DNA of 64,000 nt, from the NCBI RefSeq assembly GCF_030272615.1, contig NC_081410.1, positions 117,187,140-117,251,139 on the forward strand. The letters run 5' to 3'. Shown in pieces: positions 1-12,261 of this stretch. The notes below the pieces were generated by a model. That model was given only the letters and a program-made list of their open reading frames with translations. It ran no database searches and was not told the origin of the DNA. This stretch comes from Cryptomeria japonica (lineage: Eukaryota; Streptophyta; Pinopsida; Cupressales; Cupressaceae). Every line of letters begins with the position of its first letter. Positions within the stretch are counted from its first letter, which is position 1. A program made the position numbers and the translations under genes.

Positions 1-52
1 CTGATTCACCCCTCCCCTCTCAGTACATTAGCTTTCCATATTGGGCCTAACA
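1..52 (+). repeat. Partial 5' LTR of Copia element C
   Basis: These 52 bases match 18226-18277 without a difference, and both copies end in CTAACA. In the first copy a Copia primer site follows two bases later, so this is the 3' tip of the 5' LTR. The rest of the LTR lies left of the window. The perfect match over so short a stretch is consistent with a fairly recent insertion but cannot date it. Confidence 0.9.
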
Positions 53-54
53 AT

Positions 55-66
55 TGGTATCAGAGC
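55..66 (+). other. Primer binding site of Copia element C
   Basis: The sequence TGGTATCAGAGC lies two bases after the LTR end. This is the standard plant Copia primer site, complementary to the 3' end of initiator methionine tRNA, and it would prime minus-strand DNA synthesis. It fixes the orientation of element C as plus. Confidence 0.93.
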
Positions 67-114
67 TTCAATATTGGAAAAGGGATTAACAACCTAAAGA
101 AAAAGATCTTATCA

Positions 115-792
115 ATGGAAGGCTATAAACAATCTTAGAGAATTGTGTATCTGCAAGAAGAGTTGGATCATGTTAATCATGTGATTGCAGACATGCAACG
201 ACAAATGCAAAAATCATTGAAAGTCAGAGGAAGATTGTCTGATGATTTGTAGGACTCTCAAGAGTTAGTGGAACAAATTGAGACATCATCTGAGAACAAT
301 ATATCTGAAGAGACTGAAGAGATGATTGGAGAACTGAAAGAAAAGAACAAAGCATTGACTGATCAACTAAAAGAAATGAAAAGAGGACATGAACATTTCA
401 GCACACAGATGACTGAAAATCTTGATGCATTGAGGACAGCCGAGGATAAAGTAAGAGATCTAGAAAGAGAAAAACAATAGCTTGAAGCATTAGTATCTGA
501 AAAGAATGATGAAATCACAAGGTTGACTGGGATTCAACAAAATCTGTCAGATCAATTGGGTTATGCACATCATGAAGCAAATCTGAAAGATGATGAGAAT
601 CAAGCATTAAAACTTGAACTATCAAGATTGACCGATGAACTTGAAATAGAGAAGAAATCCAAAGAAACACTAAAAAAGAGTTATGAAGCATCAAAGATGT
701 TGGATGAACAACTGAATACAAAAAGACCCAACAAAGTTGCAGGACTCGGTTACAAAGGAAAAGACTACCTAAAAGGGAATCCACACTACTGA
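115..792 (+). pseudogene. Coiled-coil gag-like ORF of Copia element C, broken
   Basis: From the ATG at 115 one frame runs to 792 with three internal stops (136-138, 250-252 and 478-480). The product is rich in Glu, Lys, Gln and Leu with heptad-like spacing, so it should form a long coiled coil. Near the end it becomes basic and Gly/Tyr-rich. No UBN2-type Copia gag domain is visible. A frameshift near 790-830 separates it from the zinc-knuckle segment that follows, and the two probably formed one gag protein. The role in particle assembly is inferred from position. No close relative is recognised. Confidence 0.6.
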
Positions 793-1400
793 GAAAGGAG
801 AATCATCAAAGCAAGTTGGAAACAAGAAGAACATCAAAGGAAAGAAACTTATTTGCAACTACTGTGGAAAACAAGGACATACTGCTAATATGTGCCAAAT
901 CAGAAAAGGTAAGCAACCGAATGTCACTAGGTCTAATGGTTATTGTCACAATTGCAATAAATATGGTTGCACATCTAACCAATGTAGGACAAAGTCTGCT
1001 AGCAATTATCAGCAGGTGAAATTCAAAGGGTTTTGTAAAAACTGCAATAGATATGGACATAGTACCGAGAAGTGTTGGTTTAAGCAAAATAACTATATGT
1101 GGTCTGCACACCGAGCAAATACTAGAGGCTACCGAACACACACAGATCCTAACCGATAGTATTCTACAGTACCATGGGATTACAATACAAGGATATGGTG
1201 TGAACACTGTGGAAGATATAGACATATAAGTGCTGACTGCTTTATAAGGTTTGGAATGAACAACCGAAGATCATGGAGAAATCCTGGTATGGCATGTTTT
1301 TGATTGTCACAAAGTTGGACACTTGGCTAGAGATTGCAGAGATCAACCTAGAGGAGACACTGAGGAAATAAAAGGCAAATTACAGATGATTTGGAAAAAG
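793..1400 (+). pseudogene. CCHC zinc-knuckle array of Copia element C gag
   Basis: Translation shows successive zinc knuckles of the C-x2-C-x4-H-x4-C type: CNYCGKQGHTANMC, CHNCNKYGCTSNQC (His replaced by Cys), CKNCNRYGHSTEKC and CEHCGRYRHISADC. A fifth, CHKVGHLARDC with its first Cys pair just upstream, appears after a further frame change near 1290-1300. Such knuckles bind the element's RNA in gag proteins. Copia gags usually have one, so a run of five is unusual. A stop at 1157-1159 and the frame change make this copy inactive. No protease, integrase or reverse transcriptase follows. Confidence 0.75.
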
Positions 1401-1978
1401 AAGGAAATTGTGTCAAATGAAGAAAGCACCTTATCTACCGAGTTAGGTGCACCTATTCCAAATTAATCGGTAAAGGTATGAAGGGACTGCATTCTCTCAA
1501 GGTTAAATCTTAACAGTTCCTATTTTGTCATGTACTTAATTCAAAATCTGCATAACTAAAGATGCATTAGGAAATTTGAAATTTTATCAAGTCTTTTGGA
1601 AGCCTGTCTAGTCGGTAAGTACAGGAAGTCTGGCTACTCGGTAAAAGCATAAAAAGGAAGTAGTACCGAGTGCATTTAATGTTTTCTGACCTAACTGCAC
1701 GAAGCCTGATAAGGTATATTGTGTACTTAAAGCTTTTGCGCGGTCATTTTACACTTACCAAGTTTTCAAGAAAGCAGAGCAAAGTGATTCAAAGGCGATC
1801 GAACCTCCTCCGAAGTGAAATTCAAGGTATTTACATCAATCACAATGCATTGTCAAGCTAGTTTACCGATCATATCAGTTGTGAATATTTGTTTTACATT
1901 TGTTAAGTGGAAAGCATCTGCCATTTAAAAGTTTTCAAACCTAAGGATCTTTTGTTAAGTATTTATCCAAAATCTGCA
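1401..1978 (+). other. Linker between gag and long ORF of element C
   Basis: About 580 bases without a recognised protein domain. Several copies of a short motif related to accGAGT/tcGGTAA appear here (around 1435, 1470, 1613, 1639 and 1665) and recur in the LTR. They may be part of the family's regulatory sequence. A short ORF at 1670-1861 has no recognisable content. Confidence 0.4.
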
Positions 1979-4900
1979 ATGGCACCTAAGATCCAGAAGC
2001 CTGTTGTTGTTGAGAACATTGAAAAGCCCTCATTGAAATACTCTCTAACTCCCAAAGTAGCATCTGAATCAAATGATAAAACTATATTTTCACTCATTTT
2101 GGATAGGGTTTTACTAGTTGAGGATGTCAGATTCTTCACTAAGTGTCATGTTGAGATCAAGGACACATATGATAAATTGTGTACCGATGGGAAATTGGAT
2201 AGCAAGTATGAACACATTAAAATCAAGGGATTGACTGAATCCCTAACCTACCCATGAGTCTTCAAACCCTAGTGGGTCAAGTTTGCTCTGAGCAGAGTTC
2301 ATGATGATTTCATGTGGTTAGAGGAGCAACCATTCAAGATCACCAAGGAAATCATTCACTTGATCACCGGTTACCCTATTTTTTATCATGCCCGAGCTCA
2401 GAAAATGATATCACAAAAGGAATTGATGACTTTAACCGGAGTTGAATCTGATTGCAGAGGACTGAAATTGAACAATGTCATAGATGCAGAGCTGAAGTTT
2501 TCCATTAGAGTAATAAGTTATTGTTTCTTTCAATCGGCAAGGGAAAACAGTGTACCCTATGCAGCAATCGATTTAACATATAAAATTGTGAAGAAGGGAA
2601 TGAAAATTGATCTATGCGAAGTATTGTTGAAAAACCTGTTTGAGAATCTAAACACCATAAGGAAGCTGAAGAAGAACAACTCAGCTAACACACTGAAGTT
2701 TGGATCACTTTTGGTATGCATGTTTTTCTATTTTGAGAAATTCTTTCCATCAGTCGGTAATGTAGTTTGGGAGCTACACCGACCAATCACCCATCAAATC
2801 AATGACTTCATCAAATGGCTAGGTGATAATTTTAATGATATTATGGATGATTACTTTAGCAAGTTTCAGGAAAATATGCATAACAGGTATAGAATTCCAC
2901 CCCAGTTAGTAGAGAAATACAAGGATGATATATGCTTTGAAGTAGACACCGACTATTGCTATGTTAATGCTGTGGAACCGAGAACTCAATCTTTGCCACT
3001 TATGGGTTATGAGATTGATTTTGACATCACACAACATCAGATAGATGCTTTTCTTACACTTCCAAGGCATGCTATAGAAATTAGGTATGGAACCTATGAA
3101 GAAGTTAAAGAAAAAGTTAAGATGAGCATTGTAGTACCCAAGGCTACAAAAAAAGGAACAAAAATGATCAAGGCATTAACGGAGAAATTTGGAGAAGGTT
3201 CTTCCTCCACACCTGTCAAGGGAACTCTAGTCATCACCGAGGAGGAATCTGAAGCCCAAGAGGCAGCTATTACATTGAGCACTGAGTTGCCTGAAGGGAA
3301 AGTTTTGAAAAGGAAGAAACAAGATACATCAAAGGTATCACCGACTCCTTCAGTAAAGCGCCCAAACACAAGATCATCTGCAGTGTCACTGAGTAAGAAA
3401 CCAAAGAATGTTGCCGCACCAAAGGTAACAAAAACTTATAAGAAATCTACTCAGAGACTCATTTTGACTAAAGAGTCCAGTGACACCGAATCTGAAGACA
3501 AAAGTAAATTTCAGATTGTCAATAGTAAAAAGGAAGAAGAACATAGTGTTGATAACTTTTGTGCTAATCTGAAGCAATATGGTGGATTTGGAGCATTCAG
3601 ATATGTAAAATATGACTCCAAATCTGATGCAGAAAAGAGACAAATTGAAGAAGCCATAATCTGCACTCTTCTGAACTTCTGATTGGTCCCATTGGAAGTA
3701 ACTAATTCTCTTCCAAAAGAATTGTATTCACATATTGATAACAGGTGGAAATATGCCATGGAATCAGAAAATAAGATGAGAGAAAGAAGTCTGGTACATC
3801 TCTTTCCGGACATGTCGGTAGATGAGATCAATGAACATCTGAAAAACTACCACACAAACTTCCTAGTCAAGCAAAGAGCCTTGAAATTGATGAATGGCCT
3901 TTATCTGGATGTAGAGAATGAGACCAAGGAAAAATGGCAGGAAATCTTTCGAATCAAGAATGCTGGTGAGCAAGTTGAAGTTGAAATAGTTGATGTCACC
4001 GAGCAAGATCTTTATATCACTGAGCAAGACCCTACTGACACTATACAAATTGACGAGGATATCATGGACACCAAGGCACAAGAACAAGAAATGATAGAAG
4101 GGAATGCATATGCCAAACTGGTATCCAGTGAGTCAGTTTTGGAACAAGTTCAGCCCTACCCTCTGGTCACTCAGCCTATTTCAACCGAGGCCCCTCAGGA
4201 TACTGAACAAGGTACAGAGGGTCACAAGTCTACAGAAGGAGAAGCTACTTCTCAGGCAGCCGGGGAACAGACTTCTCAAGCTCCTTCTAGCACTGAAAAT
4301 GTTACAACTGAGACCCCGAGCAAGGATTCATCGAAGGCTATATCAGCGGTTCAAGAAATTGACAAAAGTGTTGCCTCTACCAAGCAACCTATCGAGGGTC
4401 AACAAGCCTCCCAAGCCATTGTATTAGTTCAACCGGTGAAAAGAAAAGAAAAGAAAATGAAAAAGCATAGTTTCAAATTAGATTTGTCAAAATCAATAGT
4501 GTTGCCAAATGTAGACATATCCAAATTAAAAGGGCAAGCACTCATTGAATTCGGTGAACTATGCAAAGCCAAAGCAGAACAGGAAAAACAAATGGCTATT
4601 CAAAAGAAAAACAAGGTACTTCAGAAGGTGAAAGCACTATTAACAGATATGCTACCTGAAGCTACAGTGACAAAAGATGCAGTCATCCATATTCAACTAG
4701 ATGAACTCCTAACTAAAATAGAGACATCTGGAGTAGACGCATCTGAATACTTGAGCAAGTTAAAGGACAAAGAGCTCACTGCAAAAATGATTGAAGAGGT
4801 ATAGAAAGCTATTGCTATTGGCAAAGTAAAACTTGTCAAATTTATTGCTGAGTTGTCCCCTCAACTCAAGCACATTCTTTATTTATTTCAGAAACTCTAT

Positions 4901-5332
4901 ACATTCTCTTTATTCATTAAAGATATCAAAATTAAAATAGAAGTGATTGAGAAAGAGATCACCGATCTCTCAAATAAGTTGACCATTGAGCCTAATTCTA
5001 TTAAGCATTTCTATACAAAGTTACAAAAGCTCATGGCTCAACAATTGGAACTTAGGAATGAAGAGCACAAAATAAGAATGGATATTATGACTCTTCAAAC
5101 CTTATTCATTCCACACTTGTCCTCAGTCCAAGAACAGATCAACAAGGCCACCTCCCTATCCACTCAACCAAAGGGAAGCACCTTAGATGGACTAATTTCA
5201 CTATTAGCTGACATTACAACTCAGAATTCACTCATGGATAGTGTCAAGGATGCCCTCTCTGCAGCTCTCACCGATGCAAGGACAAAGTATAAATCCATTT
5301 TTGACCAGTTGCCTCCACCGAATGGTAACTAA
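1979..5332 (+). pseudogene. Long unknown ORF of Copia element C (about 1,117 codons)
   Basis: The ATG at 1979 opens a frame that stays in register for 3.35 kb to a TAA at 5330. It is interrupted only by stops at 2255, 2270, 3680 and 4802, with no net frameshift. The N-terminal 400 residues look globular, with aromatic and hydrophobic segments. A Lys/Ser/Thr/Pro-rich middle follows (about residues 390-520), then an acidic Gln/Thr/Ser-rich region, a basic KRKEKKMKKH stretch near residue 825 and a predicted coiled-coil C-terminus. I recognise no protease, integrase, reverse transcriptase or RNase H motif. It sits where pol should be, between gag and the polypurine tract. Frame conservation suggests it coded for protein until recently. 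The function is unknown. Confidence 0.65.
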
Positions 5333-5668
5333 GTTTTTGATGTTTGTCAAAAAGGGGGAGTATAGTATGAAAGTATCAAAGGGGGAGTGTAGTATATAGG
5401 GGGAGTATACCGAGCAGAACAAAGTATCCAAATGCACAGTTAATTTTGACAAACTGAGCAGTGAACTAAGCAGTTAATACAAAATATTGATCACAGCGCA
5501 TGCATAATCAGAGTTTTGTACAGTATATTGATAAGGGGAGTATATCTGAATATACTGACAAATGTATATACTGTTTGATTAGTCAAATTTTGTAAGTATA
5601 TAGATTTTTGAGTTATGACTTTGAAAGAAGTTTTGTCAAACATCTCAACTAATGTCAAAACGGGAGAT
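5333..5668 (+). other. 3' non-coding region and polypurine tract of element C
   Basis: After the long ORF come repeated runs of the AAAGGGGGAGT type (about 5350, 5378, 5398 and 5534), which are common before the 3' LTR of plant Copia elements. The last purine-rich stretch, AAAACGGGAGAT at 5657-5668, directly precedes the LTR and is the likely plus-strand primer. Confidence 0.7.
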
Positions 5669-5719
5669 TGTTACTACTTACTAAGTTGCCATTAGTTTTA
5701 TGTCCAAAGTCATTCTATA
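5669..5719 (+). repeat. 3' LTR of Copia element C, left part
   Basis: The LTR starts with TGTTACTACTTAC right after the polypurine tract. After 51 bases it is interrupted by Gypsy element A. The last five bases, CTATA (5715-5719), are the target site duplicated on A's insertion. The LTR resumes at 17192. Confidence 0.85.
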
Positions 5720-6531
5720 TGTAGACACCTAAAATTATCCAGTCTAATTAAATAAATATTTTATTTATTTAATTATTTGAGCCTAATTCTTCTATTAATT
5801 GAATAAATCTTTATTTATTTAATTAATTCATTTATCCTATTCTAGCCTTATTTCTCATTTAAATAAATACATTTATTTATTTAAATAATCATTTTCCCAA
5901 ATTAAATAAATACTTTCATTTATTTAATTATCCCACTTCTTCTATTAATTAAATAAATCTTTATTTATTTAATTAATTCATTAGCCTTTTCTACCTATGA
6001 CACATGTCATTCATCTCTTAATTCATACACTACCTACCCTCTCGTTATATTATTATTTCTTCTACCTACCCTTTAATCATAGTCGACCATTTATCTTTTA
6101 CACCTCTCAATCTTATCCCTTCATTTCATATGGTGTCTTCTATATAAGGAGATGCTTTCTTCATTATCAACCCTATGCATCTTGACTAACCAATCATTCT
6201 ACTCAACTATGCATTCAACCCCCGACTACACTTTTGAACTTGCATATGCAATCAAGCCTACTTGCAACCACATTTCCATTCTTTGTTGAGCTCTTGTGCA
6301 CATATAAAATCTGAGAGCAAATATATCAAGCAAGATCAATGGAGATAGGAAGAATGGAGATCCAAACCCTATTGGACATGTGATGGTATAATCTTTGTGA
6401 TTTCATTTGATTTGCATTGTCTTAGGTAATCTTCATATGTTATGGTGGATCTTTGTTGTTGTTAGGCTAGGGTTTTGTAGTTGAATTCATTTAGACTTTC
6501 AATATTGTTGTTTCCATTTTCACCATAAACA
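5720..6531 (+). repeat. 5' LTR of Gypsy element A
   Basis: 812 bp, from TGTAGACACC to ATAAACA. The first 260 bases hold a chain of AT-rich inverted repeats built on AATTAAATAAAT and its complement. A TATA box (6141-6148) follows, with the shared downstream part ending ATTTTCACCATAAACA. A copy lies at 16411-17186. Confidence 0.92.
6141..6148 (+). promoter_or_regulatory. TATA box in 5' LTR of A
   Basis: TATATAAG in the context TTCTATATAAGGAGATGC is conserved in all four LTRs of this family (also 16800-16807, 19011-19018 and 34465-34472). It is the likely core promoter for the sense transcript, with the start expected about 30 bases downstream. Confidence 0.75.
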
Positions 6532-6534
6532 TTT

Positions 6535-6552
6535 TGGCACGCCCCGTGGGAC
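6535..6552 (+). other. Primer binding site of Gypsy element A
   Basis: TGGCACGCCCCGTGGGAC begins three bases after the LTR. It starts with the TGG that pairs with a tRNA CCA end and differs by one base from element B's site (C for G at 6545). I could not match the tRNA with certainty. Confidence 0.8.
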
Positions 6553-8782
6553 ATGGATTTTTGTTAGATCTGTGTTTTTTTTGCAGATTTTTCTAACCCT
6601 ATATTGTTGTTTTGTAAAACAATTTGGAGAATAACCTTGTGCAGCTAGGGTTTTGGACACAAAATCAAGATCTTGGAGAGATTCAATCATATCTCACAAA
6701 CGACTTGAAAATTTTGTACCAAAGTTGTTTTGCAGGTTGAAGACAGTATCAAGAGCTCTCAAAGAAAAATTTAGATTTATTGGAGCATATTTTAATTTTC
6801 TATGAATTTTCATAAAAAATTAGTTTTGAGAAAAAATGAGTGAATTTTTTGGATTTTCTTACATTTTTGGAAATCTCTCATTATTATGCATAGGATCTAT
6901 TCTTTGTAATTTTAAATTTGATGCAAAATCATTCCTCAAAAATTGGATCTTTGAAAATTAGAGCTTTGCATTATTTTACTCATATCTCACAAACTGCTTG
7001 GATTTGTTGTAGAAATTTTTTTATATAGGTTTGGAAGACCATCAAGACTCTCCAGTAAAAATTTTAGATTTTTTTGATTGATTTTGCATTTTATATGAAT
7101 TTTTTATGATTTTTCATAAAAAAATAATTTTTGGAGCAAATTAGCAATTTTTTTGGATTTTCTTACATTTCTGGAAATCTCTTGAAATTTTACAAGTGGT
7201 CTTTTTTTAATGATGAATCAGATATTTGAATTGGTCAACAAAACACATTGTTGAAGGCCCCTATTTCACAAAGTCTTTTGGATCTAAAATTTACCTAACT
7301 TGTGTGCTTGCAGGAAGGGGTGATCATTTGAAACAATCCAAACTACTAACAAATCTTTGTTGCAGGACCTTGATAAGGATTTTATTTTGATCTTTATTGT
7401 GTGCCTTGTTTTCATAGATTATCAAACACTTCAATTGGTGCACTAAAATTGAACCAGTGTCCTTTGTGTCTTGGGCAATAGGCTCTTTTTGTTTAATCTT
7501 TAGAGGGCCTGTCTCCTCGTGTGGTCATTAGGACTACTAGTGAGGAGAGAACGACCCAAGTGGTAGCGAGGAAAACCCACCTCTTCCAAACCACTATAAA
7601 CAACTATATTCATGGTGAAAACTATGGATAACATGTGCTGATTAGTTCATACCGACACTATGTCTCCCCATAAACCCGTTTGATCAAATTTATTTGATCA
7701 TTTGTAGGGCGTAACCCCTATCGGCTGGGAGTCTTCTGTATTTACAGAGCTGAAAGTATCGCATGTATGGCCACACGAGCGGATGCCCTTACTAGCACCT
7801 TTTTGTTTTAGAAGCCAAAATCCTTCTAGTTGTTGGGGCAGGAGGTCGAACCTCTGGTAGCGGCCCACACACATACGGTTGTTAGTAGAGATACAAAGTT
7901 CACCGTGGGCAGTTTTCATGGGGACTGATGCTTGGCTGCCCTGAGAAGTGAGTGTCGAGGGTGGAGCCAGTGGGGTCAAGCATCTAAGTATCCGCTCTGA
8001 ATAGCGTAGCCTCGGGGGAAACTCCATGTGGGATCAATAACTATTGTCCTGGCCAACCATAATAATTGTGCTTGTCTTATTTTGAACTATCAAACATTCA
8101 AGACCAAACATTAAAACATTGTGTCTTTTGTGTCTTCAAGTGTATGCAAAACAATTTTTTACATCAAACAACACACTTTTCTTTGAGTCATTTTGAGTCT
8201 AAACACTTGCAAACATTGGGTCCTCATCAACATTGTGTCCTCTTGTCATGAAAAATAGTCAAAAATTCAGATTTGGTCACAACAACAATTTCACAAATTG
8301 GAAAAAATTACAGTCCAACAAACAAGAATAGTCAGTTTCAGACTTATTGAGCTTCCTAGGTTATCTCTCTGGGTTTTTCATCTAGCATTCAACCTGTCTT
8401 TGGGTCTCACGAAGTCCATCATTGCTGCACACCTTACATTACATTCACATTTGTCTAAACTTGAGTCAAAAGGTCACTTGCTTGTCCTCATCTTGCTTTG
8501 TCAACATACTACATACAACAACATTTTGCTAAGTGGTCCCTCATCAAGGTCTATCACCTTTGGGTCTCATTTGGTCTTACTTAGAGTCAAGGTCAACTTA
8601 CCTCATCAAGAGAAACTATCCTCTCTTTGGAAGCCACACCTACTCTACTACATACATACTTGGTCTTACACTTTGGACATTGCAAGTACACCTCAGATTC
8701 ATTTACATTCCATCCAACTCTTGGTATTCCATACTCTTTCCATTTTCATCTAGTCTCGCACATCTTGGTCAATACCTAGTTC
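6553..8782 (+). other. 5' leader of Gypsy element A
   Basis: 2.2 kb of non-coding leader. The first 700 bases (to about 7250) are AT-rich and do not resemble element B's leader. From about 7251 the two leaders align closely, including TGTGCTTGCAG (a possible splice acceptor), a 20-base palindrome at 7681-7700 (TGATCAAAT and ATTTGATCA around TT) and a GC-richer block at 7700-8040. The shared block is open on the minus strand at 7698-8027, but differences from B there change amino acids freely, so an RNA or leader role is likelier than a protein. Confidence 0.6.
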
Positions 8783-11700
8783 ATGGTTGAAACCCGTTAC
8801 CAAAAATCTAGGAGATAAGCTAAAGAGGCTCAAGAGTCCGCAAACATGAGTTCCTATGAGTATGACAATGGTATCTTTTTCAATTCTGATCATACTACAT
8901 TACCTGACATGGATGCCTATAGAAACATTCCAAATGTTGAGAACATGGACACTATAAACAACAATGATACACACATTGACAATATGGACAACATTTTAAT
9001 ACATTCAGCACAAGTGGAAGACTCTATTATGGATCCTTGTTTCAATCGATTGGTTGAGGAAATAATGAGGAGGGATAGACAATATTTCTTACAAATGATG
9101 GTACAAAGTGGAGCCAAGATACCTCATGATTTTGACATGTCTCAAATAATGGAAAATCGACCTTTGCAACAAACTCACTCCAACATGGATCAAAGGAGGC
9201 CTAATAGTGGAGGAAATAGAGGACCACATCTTGTGCTTGAATCACCATCATCTTTTTTTCAAAAACCTGAGGTCCCATACACACATGGTCAAGCATATGA
9301 TACTCACCTTCACAGACCATTATGGAAGTCTTATGCAGAAAAATATGCTCAATCACATACCAATGCTAAGGATCAACCACCAAAGCAATTGGATATCCAA
9401 AGGCATGTTCAAAATTTGGACACAAAGAAACCCCACATCATATTTGGGGGTAATACATTAGAACAAACTCATGACATGCCTATAGAGTATGGTATACATG
9501 GACAAAACAGATATTCTATTCCTCATAATGACTCTATACCAAGTGGTCCTTATACACAACACCATTATAGACCTCCTCCATATGAACATGTGTATGATCA
9601 ATATCATCCATATATGCAACATGCTCCTCCTCCACCTAGTCCCTCAGGCATGGGATATGGTCCAAGAAGTCGGTCTCCACCTAAGAACAATTTGGAACAG
9701 CAAATCAAGGATTTACAAAAGAAAATGGAGGACATAAATACACCGAAGCCAACTTACAAAATGAGAGACATATGTCTTTATCCATTTGACAAGAGTATTC
9801 CAATGCCTCCATTTCCTACACATTTTGTGACACCTAAGTTCGATAAGTATAGAGGAAAAGGGGATCCTAAGGCACACATAAGACAGTTTTTCATAGGCTG
9901 CATTGAGGTAGCAACAGAAGAGACATATTTGATGAGATTATTCCCATAGAGCTTAGGCGATCAAGCTATGGAATGGTTCTCCCAACTCCCACCTAGAATT
10001 AAGTCATGGGGCGACTTAGTAGAGGCATTTATTCAACATTTCTCATACAACATAGAGACAAACATATCAGTCAACACTTTGTGCAACACCAAACAAAAGG
10101 ATGGAGAATCTTTTTCATCATTTTTACAAAGATGGAGGAATCTAGCCAGTAGATGCTCTTGTGAAATTCCACAACAACAAATGGTAGAAATGTTCACCCA
10201 AAATGTTAACAAAGACATTGGCTATGATCTAAGGAAAGCTTGTTTTTCCACCTTCAAGGACGTCATTGAAAAAGGCTTAGCAACAGAGAAGGTCCTAATT
10301 GAAAAAGGAGTTATCAATATATTCAAGGAAAAGAAAGATGACTTTAAAGGAAAAGATAAGCCAAGATTTTGGAACAAAAACAAGAACACAGTCAATGATG
10401 GTGTTGTTTATGCCAATACAATACGACCAAAAATCATTTTTTCTGGATCAAGCTCTACAAACAATCAAGTGAATACTCAAACAACTTCAAAGTCACGAAG
10501 GAAGTACACTCCATTGGGAGAACCACTTGAGTCAGTTTTCAAGAAACTAGTGGCAAACAAGATAATCACAATTCCAGATTTGCCTCCATATGAGCCAAAG
10601 GTTAAACCAAATTGGTGGAATGATGATGAGTATTGTGAATTTCATAAAACCAAGGGACATAAAACATGAAATTGTCATCGACTGAAGAACATCATACAAG
10701 ATCTTATTGATAGAGGTGACATTGATATTGAAGGACACTCATCCAACCAAGAACATGAAATGTTTAAGGAACCATTCCCAAAGCATGACAAGGGAAAGTC
10801 TAAACCCACAGATGACCAAACCAGCTATACTGAAGCAGCATCCTATAACTATGATTCAACTATCAATCACATTTCGATGGACAATTATGTCTCTACCATT
10901 ATCATCAAGGACAAAATGCCTGAGAATTCTACCCAAAGACCCAAGATTGTCCTAAAAGGCATTGGATCTTCTTCTGAACCTACCTCTGAATGTAATGTCA
11001 CTACTCGTTGAGGTAAATTCACCTTGCCAGGTGCTCCAGCTAAAAACATTGCCTCATCAACCAAGCCTGAGTACGATCTTGTAGAACAATTAGGGAAGAC
11101 ACCCGCGCTTATCTCAATCCTTGAGCTCTTACGCATATCCCCTGCACATAAAGCTATTCTTGACAAAATCTTGAGAGACACTACTATCCCTACTGATCTG
11201 AATGTGGACCAGTTTCAAGCCATGGTGGGATACCTTTCCATTCCACACTCCCTTACATTCACAGAAGCCGACGACGCCTCCGTGAGCCAACCACATAATG
11301 CACCTTTACACATTGAAGCCTTCCTACACAAACATCGAATAAAATGAGTCTTGATAGATGGAGGAGCAGGTCTAAACATTTGTACATTGAGCACTATTAA
11401 ACAATTGGGATATTCTGAAAAAGCTATGAATTCTACAAACAAAATTACCATCAAAGCATATGATGATGAAGAGCGTTCATCCAAGGGCACAATCACTTTA
11501 CCTCTCAGAGTTGGGCTAGTTACGAAAGATGTAGTTTGTCAAGTCCTAGACCTCGATCTCATATACAACATACTCTTGGGATGCCCGTGGATTCATGAAA
11601 TGAGTGCAGTCCCATCTACATATCATCGATGCATCAAGTTTCCACACAATGGAGTTGAAGTGACCATCAAAGCTGACTCAAATCCATTCATATATTGCAA

Positions 11701-12211
11701 CAATCTACAACCTAGATCAGAAATAACAATTCCAGCCAATCGAGAGGCTATTCCTTGATCGGCATATGTGGATCCAGAATCCTTAAAAGCTTCTACATCA
11801 AAACAAGTAAAGATCAAAGAAAAGTTCAAGTTTAAAGACATGGGATGTGGTGAGTATATCTTTCATGTTGATCAACTCCCACTATCTCCTAAGGTATCCA
11901 GTCTACAAGAACAACCTACAAACAACTTGCAACACCAAGGAATTGGGTGTGAACCACCTAGTGTTGTGGCTACTAAGTCTGAATGCAAATCTCCTCTAGT
12001 GGTGCAAGCAACTCTTGATATCAATAGTCCTAAGAGTGTTCCAGCAAAGAATCTATTGAGCATATCACCAGCCCTCTTGATAACTCACATAGCTTTACCA
12101 TATCATCTGCTCATTCCATTTCCACTCCACTTCCAAACTTGGATTAACAAGAATTACAAAAACCCTTACTCATTGGGGATCAAGAATCAAGCTTTGAAAA
12201 GAAAAATCTAA
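8783..12211 (+). pseudogene. gag-protease polyprotein of Gypsy element A, broken by stops
   Basis: The frame from ATG 8783 (MVETRYQKSR) stays in register to 12211. It is interrupted by stops at 8816, 9947, 10667, 11009, 11345 and 11756, with no frameshift. Order: Asn/Met-rich N-terminus, Pro/His/Tyr-rich region, the Gypsy gag core around WFSQLPPRIKSW (near 9970-10260), a YCEFHKTKGHKT zinc-finger-like motif (near 10628-10665), then an aspartic protease with the active-site-type motif LIDGGAGLNICT (near 11350). Gag packages the RNA and the protease cuts the polyprotein. After about 11870 the sequence leaves element B and has a private C-terminus of about 110 residues. B keeps sense codons at every stop, and several of the stops are CGA to TGA. 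Confidence 0.85.
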
Positions 12212-12261
12212 AAGTAAAAAATAAAGAAAAGTCCTTTAGTCTAAATCAAAATCAAAAGCTA
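12212..12261 (+). other. Spacer in element A
   Basis: About 50 AT-rich bases separate the end of the gag-protease frame from the next ORF. They belong to the segment private to A. Confidence 0.5.

Noticed and set aside
3094-3831. Minus-strand ORFs opposite the long ORF of element C
   Set aside because: Shadows of the plus-strand frame, which runs 3.35 kb without a net frameshift.
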